From Paenibacillus donghaensis (GTDB taxonomy: Bacteria; Bacillota; Bacilli; Paenibacillales; Paenibacillaceae), in NCBI RefSeq assembly GCF_002192415.1, contig NZ_CP021780.1, positions 6,448,001-6,512,000 on the forward strand: 64,000 nucleotides of DNA. The letters are read 5' to 3'. The position numbers and the translations under genes are program-made. Of this stretch, positions 57,815 to 64,000 are shown piece after piece. The notes beneath the pieces are model-generated. The model ran no database searches and was not told the DNA's origin. It saw only the letters and a list, made by a program, of their open reading frames with translations. Within the stretch, counting starts at the first letter, position 1, and every line of letters starts with the position of its first letter.

Positions 57815-57976
57815 AAACTGCAACTAAATTCAGCTGAAATTCCTATCTGGAGGCGAATAAGTGCAAATCTGTAACTAACCTCGAGTAAACCGGGCCTGTA
57901 ACACTCAAACGCGCAAATTAGATGCCTTTTCGCATCTATTTATTCCAAATAAAGGAAGAATAGTCTAATTTAGATG
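57815..57976. repeat. TTAGATGC-type palindromic sequence between two MITE-like elements
   Basis: AATTTAGATGC-like and GCAACTAAATT-like motifs occur on the inner and outer sides of both neighbouring elements (57493, 57825, 57968, 58220). A hairpin TTAGATGCCTTTTCGCATCT lies at 57918-57937. No coding potential is seen. It may be an older repeat family that served as the insertion target. Confidence 0.5.
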
Positions 57977-57984
57977 CATATTCG

Positions 57985-58211
57985 GTTACTACTTAGGACC
58001 CGGGTTTTTCCATATAGATTTGAGCGTTCTAAATCCAAACACGTAGGTGGCTATGGGGAAAAGTTACCACTAAATTGTCTTTCGAGGGCATTATGAAGCG
58101 GATAGCACGTAATTAACGGTAGAAACTCCCTATAACCCCATCGAATCCCCATTCTGAGACCAACTAGCGGTACATTTTCCCTATAATTCTTCGTTGGACC
58201 TAAGTAGTAAC
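57985..58211. mobile_element. MITE-like element, 227 bp
   Basis: Left end GTTACTACTTAGGACCC and right end GGACCTAAGTAGTAAC are inverted repeats. Flanks are CATATTCG and CAGTTTCG (6 of 8 identical). Inside are three copies of CTATRGGGAAAANTTACCNCTAA in both orientations (about 58033, 58110 and 58166), shared with the decayed element at 5069-5318. Confidence 0.65.
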
Positions 58212-58260
58212 CAGTTTCGCAACTAAATTAATAATTCGAACTTAGGAAACTCCCGCAACG

Positions 58261-58288
58261 TTTAAAAACGGCCCCTCAAAAGGGGCCG
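58261..58288 (-). terminator. Rho-independent terminator of spoIIR
   Basis: Minus strand CGGCCCCT and AGGGGCCG form a perfect 8-bp stem with loop TTTG, followed by TTTTTAAA, about 90 bases after the spoIIR stop. Confidence 0.85.
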
Positions 58289-58380
58289 CGGCCAAGTACA
58301 AGCTGCTGATAAAAGAGTAACATATCCGCACTCCAAATTGTAGACTGCATTGCACTTCCCTAGCTTAGCTTCACAAGCGT

Positions 58381-59169
58381 TTAAGACCACAGCCCGCAGA
58401 TCCAGTTCCAGATGTTCTGCAGCAGCTCCCAGACGAAGAAACGCACTTCCGGTTCCTTACCCTCGCCGGTACCTGCATCAGAAACAGTATCTACAGCCTG
58501 CCCGTTGGCCGCTTTCACCTTGGCTCCATCGACTGCGGAAGCTGACAGCTTCTTCGCTGTCCCAGTGCCCTTGGACTCTTTGGAATTGGACTGTTCAACC
58601 TTCTTGTCCGCAGCAGGCGCTGCCGCCGCATCGCCTGACCCCGCATCGATGAAGCAGAGCGGCGGGAACAGCACGCACCACCAGTTCTGGCCTTTGCCTT
58701 CGCCAAGCGTAACGCGGACCGCCTCGTATTCACCCGCCGGATACACTGTTCCACCATACATTTTGGTAGGGAACGGCACAACGCCCAGCTCTACTGTGTA
58801 ATCATAATCAATCCCGCGCGCCGCCAGTTCACTGGCCACCAGCTGGTTCAGCTCCGGCAGATGACTGCGGATCAGCGACCGCGCTTGTTCCAGACTCTGC
58901 GGGTCCTCAAGACCGCCTACCCACTGGTTCATCTGCTCCACAATGCTGTCGCGGATCTGCCGTTTGACCAGCTGGTCCTGCGCACCATCCGAATTCGCCA
59001 GAATACGCAGCCGGATCGACTCCCGTGGAATAGAGGAGGATGCTACGGCAGCATCACTTCGCTGCCCTTCCCAGGCCATTACAATGATCATAAAAAAACA
59101 AACTAAAATGGCAGTATACTTAAAGGTTACACGCAGGGAATCTTCCAGCCCCATGTTTCTGTTATTCAT
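58381..59169 (-). CDS. spoIIR: Stage II sporulation protein SpoIIR
   Basis: This 262-residue protein is secreted by the forespore to trigger SpoIIGA processing of pro-sigma-E. An N-terminal membrane segment (about 19-32) is followed by the family motifs SIRLRILANSDGAQDQLVKRQIRD and FPTKMYGG...YPAGEYEAVRVTLGEG, then NWWCVLFPPLCFID. A C-terminal low-complexity linker (about 178-235) and a Trp-rich end extend it beyond the usual 220 residues. GAGAGGGG precedes the ATG. Confidence 0.94.
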   Translation of the reverse strand: MNNRNMGLEDSLRVTFKYTAILVCFFMIIVMAWEGQRSDAAVASSSIPRESIRLRILANSDGAQDQLVKRQIRDSIVEQMNQWVGGLEDPQSLEQARSLIRSHLPELNQLVASELAARGIDYDYTVELGVVPFPTKMYGGTVYPAGEYEAVRVTLGEGKGQNWWCVLFPPLCFIDAGSGDAAAAPAADKKVEQSNSKESKGTGTAKKLSASAVDGAKVKAANGQAVDTVSDAGTGEGKEPEVRFFVWELLQNIWNWICGLWS

Positions 59170-59292
59170 CTAAATCCGCCCCTCTCTTCTCCTGTGCTCC
59201 TGGTATCCAGTATGTCCAGGGAAGAGAGTCTGCAAACCTAGCAATCTATAAAACTTCTTCTACTTCTGAGATTCAGATCAGCAGCCGGAGGC

Positions 59293-60480
59293 TCAGAGTG
59301 TCTTGGACTGGATCGCATAATCGGCCGGCAGCGCCAGCGTATCCTCCTCTTCACGGCCATAGAGCAGTACGCTCATCGCAATGCCCATACAGGCCATATT
59401 CAGCAGCAGCGAGGTGCCGCCATGACTGATGAAAGGCAGCGTAATTCCGGTCAGCGGCATCAGTCCGATAAAGGCGCCGATATTCTCAAAGATTTGGTAT
59501 AGCAGCATGGCTACCATGCCGACAATGATAAACGGGCCACCCGGATTGCGGCATTCCAGCGCGATCAGAATCAGTCTGTGAATCAGGATAAAAAACAGCA
59601 GCAGCAGCAGGGCGGAGCCCACAAATCCAAACTCCTCGGCAATCTGGATAAAAATCGAATCCGAATATGTATAAGGCACGATATTGTTCTGTACCGAGTT
59701 CCCCTGCATATACCCTTCCCCGCTTAGTCCGCCGGACGCGATGGCAATCTTGGCATTTTCGGTCTGGAATTTATGATCATTGGAGGCCAGCTCAGGCACA
59801 AGCCACGGATCAAACCGCGAGATTAAATGACCAAAGCCAATGGTATCCTTAATGAAATGAACCGCCTGGTCATGATAATGGATATAACTAAAGATGCCAG
59901 CCACAGCGATACCGCCAACGATGCCCAGTCCGATCAAGGTATGCGAAAGCTTAAGGTTGCCAATCCACAGGAGGCCAAACAGAATAACGATATAACTCAG
60001 CGCGTTGCCGATATCCTTCTGCGAGATGACGATTAGAAACGGCAGCAGTGTGAACAGGCCCATGGGCACAACGTCCTTCCAGAAGGCGAGCGTAACTCCT
60101 TTTTTGCGGACCAGAAAGGAAGACAGAAACAGGATCAGTGCCAGCTTGAACAGCTCTGCAGGCTGCACGCTGTTATTCCCGATGTACAGCCAGCCCTGCG
60201 CCCCGTTGATCACCTTGCCGAAAAAGCTGACGTATACAAGCAACCCCACTCCGGCGATATAGATGTACAGCGCGTATTTGATAAATAACCGGTAATCCAC
60301 AAAGGACAGCAGAAAAAACACAATAAACCCAAGAATATAGAACTGCACCATCTTCGTGTGGTAGCCGTTCAGCCCTTCCCTGCCTTGCGTCACACTATAA
60401 ATCGAAAAAATACTGATACACATCAGCATAGCCAGCACGATCACGATCGTGATATCAATTTTCTTCAGCTTCTGCAGCAT
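59293..60480 (-). CDS. SEDS family cell-wall polymerase (FtsW/RodA/SpoVE)
   Basis: This 395-residue membrane protein has about ten helices. Conserved SEDS features are GAQGWLYIG...VQPAELFKLALILFL, KDIGNALSYIVI and PLTGITLPFISHGGTSLL, including the catalytic Asp in the loop after helix 7 region (RFDPWLVPELAS). The family polymerises glycan strands with a class B penicillin-binding protein. The ATG at 60480 follows AAGGAG with 7-base spacing; in-frame codons up to 60570 are rejected. It is a close paralogue, of equal length, of the gene at 60825-62012. The choice between RodA and FtsW role is open. Confidence 0.88.
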   Translation of the reverse strand: MLQKLKKIDITIVIVLAMLMCISIFSIYSVTQGREGLNGYHTKMVQFYILGFIVFFLLSFVDYRLFIKYALYIYIAGVGLLVYVSFFGKVINGAQGWLYIGNNSVQPAELFKLALILFLSSFLVRKKGVTLAFWKDVVPMGLFTLLPFLIVISQKDIGNALSYIVILFGLLWIGNLKLSHTLIGLGIVGGIAVAGIFSYIHYHDQAVHFIKDTIGFGHLISRFDPWLVPELASNDHKFQTENAKIAIASGGLSGEGYMQGNSVQNNIVPYTYSDSIFIQIAEEFGFVGSALLLLLFFILIHRLILIALECRNPGGPFIIVGMVAMLLYQIFENIGAFIGLMPLTGITLPFISHGGTSLLLNMACMGIAMSVLLYGREEEDTLALPADYAIQSKTL

Positions 60481-60612
60481 GGTACAACTCCTTGCTCTGC
60501 GGGGGATCAGCATATCCCCCTTAAGAGGACAGCCTATTCTATTGTAAGGCAAGCCGCTGAAGAAATACAATTTTTATAGATTCACCCCATAATATCCCTC
60601 TTAGTGCTTCAC

Positions 60613-60748
60613 AAGAAGAAACGGCTTGCCATCCTCTGAAAAGCGTATGCTTCCGAAGCAGCGATACTACGTATCGCTTTCAGGCATCCGTTTCTGCGAG
60701 AAATAGAAGGATAATGGATGACGTGAAACATATACATTCTTATATTTC
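60613..60748 (-). repeat. Dispersed ~100-bp repeat (copy 5, with a 35-bp insertion)
   Basis: Full-length copy between the two SEDS genes. The hairpin half is expanded by a segment containing GCGATACTACGTATCGC, itself a perfect inverted repeat. It starts on the minus strand right after the terminator T-run at 60749-60755. Confidence 0.8.
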
Positions 60749-60790
60749 AAAAAAACCGCCACCCTCTCATAGCTGACAGGAATGGCGGTT
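60749..60790 (-). terminator. Rho-independent terminator of the second SEDS gene
   Basis: Minus strand AACCGCCA pairs with TGGCGGTT over a 21-base loop, followed by TTTTT, about 35 bases after the stop. Confidence 0.8.
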
Positions 60791-60824
60791 CGTATAGTTT
60801 CTGACAGACTCGACAGATGCAGGG

Positions 60825-62012
60825 CTACCTCTGCTTGGCGGTCACCTGCTGCTGACCATGCTTCGGCAGATCATCTTCAACTTCCCGGCCATGCAGGCGC
60901 ACGCTCATCACCAGGCCAATGCTGGCCATATTGATCAGCAGTGAGGTGCCGCCAAAACTGATAAACGGCAGCGTAATTCCCGTAAGCGGCATCAGTCCGA
61001 TAAAGGCGCCGATGTTCTCAAAAATCTGATACAGCAGCATCGCCACAATCCCGATAATCAGGAAAGGTCCCGCCCGGTCCCTGCTCTCCAGTGCAATCAA
61101 TACCATCCGGTGGATCAGGATGAAGTACAGCAGCAGCACAGCGGCAGAACCCACAAATCCAAACTCCTCCGCAATCTGCACAAAGATCGAGTCGGAGTAG
61201 GTGTAAGGCACACGGTCGGTCTGTACAGAAGTCCCCTGCATATATCCTTCCCCGCCCATTCCGCCGGAGGCGATGGCCAGCTTGGCATTTTTGGTATGAT
61301 AGACCGCTTTGGCGGTTGCTTTATCCGGAACCAGCCAGGGATCGAATCGTTCGATCCAGTGTGAGCGGTTGATATCGGTCAGAAAGGTTTTGATCTGGTC
61401 ATGAAAATGGATATAGCTCATAATTCCGGCAACCGCTGTGCTAGTAATTACCACAAGCCCTATTAAAGCATGCGTATACTTGATATTTCCGATCCACAGC
61501 AGTCCCAGCAGAATAATAATGTAAGAGAGCGCGTTCCCGAGGTCATTCTGCGAGATCACGATCAGGAAGGGCAGCAGCGTCATCAGACACAACGGCACCA
61601 CATCACGCCAGAACTGCAGTTTGTTCTTCTTCTTGCGGACCAGGACGGCGGAGAGGAAAAGAATCAATACCAGCTTGAACAGCTCTGCAGGCTGCAGGCT
61701 GAGGCCACCAGGGAGAGACAGCCAGCCCTGGGCGTTATTCTTCGTTTCTCCGAGGAAGCTGACCAGCACCAGCATGCCTATGCCGAAAAGATAGATATAG
61801 AGCGCGTTCTTGACCAGCAGCCTGTAATCCATGAAGGTCAAGCCTATAAAAGCCACGAACCCAATCCCGTAATATTTCAGCATGCGGATATGATGCCCGT
61901 TCAGCGTATCCCGTCCATGGGTGACACTATATATGGCAAAAATGCTGACAGCCATCAGCAGCACAAGAATAACGATAATGGCGCCGTCAATTTTTTTAAT
62001 TTTCTGAAGCAT
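60825..62012 (-). CDS. SEDS family cell-wall polymerase (FtsW/RodA/SpoVE), paralogue
   Basis: This 395-residue protein aligns with its neighbour along the whole length (for example SQNDLGNALSYIIILLGLLWIGN, RFDPWLVPDKATAK and PLTGITLPFISFGGTSLL, where the neighbour has FISHGGTSLL). Ten membrane helices are visible. The pair clearly arose by tandem duplication; each has its own ribosome-binding site, and a terminator plus repeat lies between them. GGAGG precedes the ATG. One may serve elongation and the other sporulation, but that is inference. Confidence 0.88.
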   Translation of the reverse strand: MLQKIKKIDGAIIVILVLLMAVSIFAIYSVTHGRDTLNGHHIRMLKYYGIGFVAFIGLTFMDYRLLVKNALYIYLFGIGMLVLVSFLGETKNNAQGWLSLPGGLSLQPAELFKLVLILFLSAVLVRKKKNKLQFWRDVVPLCLMTLLPFLIVISQNDLGNALSYIIILLGLLWIGNIKYTHALIGLVVITSTAVAGIMSYIHFHDQIKTFLTDINRSHWIERFDPWLVPDKATAKAVYHTKNAKLAIASGGMGGEGYMQGTSVQTDRVPYTYSDSIFVQIAEEFGFVGSAAVLLLYFILIHRMVLIALESRDRAGPFLIIGIVAMLLYQIFENIGAFIGLMPLTGITLPFISFGGTSLLINMASIGLVMSVRLHGREVEDDLPKHGQQQVTAKQR

Positions 62013-62057
62013 GCCTTGCCTCCTTGCTTGATTACGGGTTTATATTGCGCAAATACG

Positions 62058-62098
62058 CAAAAAGCCCCGCTGCGTTTCTATTGTAAAGGAAGGGGCAG
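62058..62098 (-). terminator. Possible terminator after prmC
   Basis: Minus strand TGCTGCCCC and GCAGCGGGGC can pair imperfectly and are followed by TTTTTGCG, about 30 bases past the prmC stop and about 45 bases before the SEDS start. Confidence 0.5.
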
Positions 62099-62125
62099 CA
62101 TAAATACAAATTTCTCTTTGCAAAG

Positions 62126-63184
62126 CTAGCGCGCCAGACCCAGCACATGGCGCGGAATACCGGCGAGATCGCTAATGGTAACGATCTCGTTCCAGTGTCC
62201 GGCTGCCTGCAGCAGCGCAGCCACCTGCTCGGCCTGGCCCTGGCCGAGCTCAAAGCCGACCAGGCGCGGGGGTGCCGGGAGCAGCGGCAGCTGCTCCATC
62301 ATGCGGCGGTACGGGTCCAGCCCGTCCGCTCCGCCGTCCAGCGCCGTGCGCGGCTCATGGTCGCGCACCTCGCGCTGCAGCCCGGCGATATCGCCGCCGG
62401 GAATGTAAGGCGGGTTGGAGACGAGGATATCCGTCTCCAGCCCGGCGAACGGCTCGAGCAGGTCGCCGAGCCGGATGTCCACGGCCGTGCCGTGGCGCAG
62501 CGCGTTGCGCCCGGCTACGGCCAGGGCCGCCGGCGAGATGTCGCCGGCGCAGACCCGCCACGCCGGCGCTTCGGCCGCCAGCGTGACCGAGATCGCTCCG
62601 CTGCCGGCGCCGATATCGACGGCGGTCAGCGGACGTGCGGCGCGCGCATGGCCCGCGCCGCTTCCCGGCAGCTGCGTTTCACCCGCAGCACCTTCACCCC
62701 GCTGCGTTTCACCTGCAGCAGCTTCGCCCCACTGCGCTCCAGCCGCAGTGCCTTCACCCCGCTGCGTTTCACCCGCAGCGCCAGCCGCCGCTCCGCCCGG
62801 CGCCAGCCCGTCCGGCCACAGCTCCGCGCTGTAGCGGAGAATCGCCTCGACGAGCAGCTCCGTCTCCGGCCGGGGAATGAGCACATCCGGCGTCACCTCA
62901 AAGGGACGCCCGTAGAATTCCTGCTCCCCCGTGATGTACTGCACCGGCTCCCCTGTGGCCCGCCGCGCGACCATCGTCTCCCAAGCACCCTTGGCCGCTT
63001 GCGGGAACGGATCAGCGAGCGCCATATAATAGGCGGCGCCGCTCAGACCCAGCACCTGCTCCAGCAGCAGTTGCGCACTGCGCTGCGGCTCCGCTACGCC
63101 GCAGCCGCCCAAAAAAGAAGAAGCCTCCGCAAAGGCTTCCCGGATGCTTCGCACCTCCGACATGACAAAAGCATCATTATTCAA
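62126..63184 (-). CDS. prmC: Peptide chain release factor N5-glutamine methyltransferase
   Basis: This 352-residue SAM-dependent enzyme methylates the Gln of the GGQ motif in release factors. The N-terminal helical domain has EPVQYITGEQEFYGRPFEV...LIPRPETELLVE; motif I is AVDIGAGSGAISV and the catalytic NPPY is in LVSNPPYIPGGD. An insertion of about 55 residues (about 130-185) between them is made of near-repeats of GETQRGEG and AAAG. The start is a TTG at 63184 with AAAGGGGA 8 bases upstream; ATG at 63163 is the alternative. It begins 4 bases after the prfA stop, whose product it modifies. Confidence 0.94.
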   Translation of the reverse strand: MNNDAFVMSEVRSIREAFAEASSFLGGCGVAEPQRSAQLLLEQVLGLSGAAYYMALADPFPQAAKGAWETMVARRATGEPVQYITGEQEFYGRPFEVTPDVLIPRPETELLVEAILRYSAELWPDGLAPGGAAAGAAGETQRGEGTAAGAQWGEAAAGETQRGEGAAGETQLPGSGAGHARAARPLTAVDIGAGSGAISVTLAAEAPAWRVCAGDISPAALAVAGRNALRHGTAVDIRLGDLLEPFAGLETDILVSNPPYIPGGDIAGLQREVRDHEPRTALDGGADGLDPYRRMMEQLPLLPAPPRLVGFELGQGQAEQVAALLQAAGHWNEIVTISDLAGIPRHVLGLAR

Positions 63185-63188
63185 AGCA

Positions 63189-64000
63189 TTATTCCCCTTT
63201 TTCCATCAAGTCCGCCTGCTCGGCAATCGAAAGCGCGGAGATGATCTCGGTAATATCGCCGTTCATGACCTGCTCCAGCCGGTGCAGCGTAAGACCGATA
63301 CGATGATCGGTAACCCGGCTCTGCGGGAAGTTATATGTGCGAATACGTTCGCTGCGGTCTCCCGTTCCCACCTTGCTCTTGCGTTCGCCGGAATATTTGG
63401 CCTCTTCTTCCTGGCGCTTAAGGTCGGAGATACGAGCACGCAGCACCTGCAGTGCCTTCTCCTTGTTGGAGTTCTGCGATTTGCCGTCCTGGCAGGTCGC
63501 CACGATGCCGGTAGGCACATGCGTTACACGTACGGCCGATTTGGTGGTGTTAACCGACTGCCCGCCTGCTCCGCTGGAGCAGAAGGTATCGACGCGGATA
63601 TCCTTATCATGAATTTCGATCTCGAAATCCTCCGCTTCAGGCATAACCGCCACGGTGGAGGTCGAGGTATGAATCCGTCCGCCTGATTCCGTTGTCGGAA
63701 TGCGCTGCACGCGGTGTGCACCGCTCTCATATTTCATCTTGCTGTAAGCCCCACGGCCGTTAATCAGGAAGATCACTTCCTTGAATCCGCCCAGGTCATT
63801 GGTGTTGGCATCCATCAGCTCCACACGCCAGCCCTGGGTATCGGCATAACGAGTGTACATCCGGTACAGATCGGAGGCGAACAACGCCGCTTCGTCTCCA
63901 CCGGCTGCACCGCGGATTTCCACGATCACATTCTTGTCATCGTTCGGGTCCTTCGGCAGCAAAAGGAGATGGATCTTATCTTCCAGCTCCACCTGGCGCG
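63189..64000 (-). CDS. prfA: Peptide chain release factor 1 (5' end beyond the window)
   Basis: About 270 C-terminal residues are present and the frame runs off the right edge. The GGQ motif is in [22 protein letters not shown], preceded by [15 protein letters not shown] and [14 protein letters not shown]. The C-terminal [18 protein letters not shown] is complete. RF1 reads UAA and UAG. Gene order prfA-prmC is standard in Bacillota. Confidence 0.97.
   Translation of the reverse strand, partial: RQVELEDKIHLLLLPKDPNDDKNVIVEIRGAAGGDEAALFASDLYRMYTRYADTQGWRVELMDANTNDLGGFKEVIFLINGRGAYSKMKYESGAHRVQRIPTTESGGRIHTSTSTVAVMPEAEDFEIEIHDKDIRVDTFCSSGAGGQSVNTTKSAVRVTHVPTGIVATCQDGKSQNSNKEKALQVLRARISDLKRQEEEAKYSGERKSKVGTGDRSERIRTYNFPQSRVTDHRIGLTLHRLEQVMNGDITEIISALSIAEQADLMEKGE

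Noticed and set aside
62147..63244. 365-codon plus-strand frame opposite prmC
   Set aside because: Arg-rich translation of GC-rich antisense DNA; prmC has all catalytic motifs.

Overview
The window looks like a chromosomal segment of a Gram-positive, flagellated, endospore-forming, rod-shaped Bacillota, most likely a Paenibacillus. The evidence is sporulation genes (spoIIID, spoIIQ, spoIID, spoIIR, an alpha/beta small acid-soluble protein), Mbl, DegS/DegU, ComFA/ComFC, flagellar rod genes, SLH-domain surface proteins with CsaB, and the Bacillus-like order atp, DUF1146, murA, spoIID, spoIIQ, spoIIID, mbl, flhO, flhP. Apart from the left 1.9 kb, every recognised gene is on the minus strand.

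Layout. 1-1864 (+): the tail of a histidine kinase and a two-gene ABC exporter. 1861-5030: comFC and comFA. 5380-8009: a small glycosyltransferase-like protein and the degS-degU two-component system. 8052-26534: a surface-protein region with a secreted phosphodiester glycosidase, a coiled-coil repeat protein, two very large SLH proteins, the main S-layer-type protein, metK and a SASP. 26701-33656: secondary cell-wall polymer genes (tagO, tagA, csaB, a DUF5693 membrane protein, pgcA). 33699-42572: fabZ, epuA, flhP, flhO, mbl, spoIIID, spoIIQ, spoIID, murA and a DUF1146 gene. 42806-50206: the full ATP synthase operon. 50376-57447: wecB, upp, glyA, ywlG, ywlE, mntP and a Sua5/TsaC protein. 58381-64000: spoIIR, two SEDS (FtsW/RodA) paralogues, prmC and the 3' part of prfA.

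How the genes fit together. WecB (UDP-ManNAc supply), TagO, TagA and CsaB form a plausible route to a pyruvylated cell-wall polymer. That polymer is the known anchor for SLH domains, and three SLH proteins are encoded within 15 kb of csaB. ywlG-glyA is preceded by what I read as a ZTP riboswitch with its terminator. Promoter matches are good for metK, atp, the S-layer gene, spoIIID (sigma-E type) and spoIIQ (sigma-F type).

Most unusual content. The intergenic DNA carries several dispersed, apparently non-coding repeat families. One consists of 227-373 bp elements bounded by a 12-17 bp terminal inverted repeat (GTTACTACTTAG core) with apparent 8-bp target duplications: 40310-40682, 57509-57806, 57985-58211, plus a decayed relative at about 5069-5318. 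These resemble MITEs. The first one has inserted into a second, roughly 100-bp repeat family (six or seven copies), which usually lies just beyond gene terminators and always on the same strand. Several housekeeping proteins (ComFA, ComFC, Sua5, PrmC) carry Ala/Gly/Pro-rich low-complexity insertions. Tandem repeats occur at atpA-atpG, 11105-11230 and 56029-56166. No transposase, CRISPR array, rRNA or tRNA was seen.
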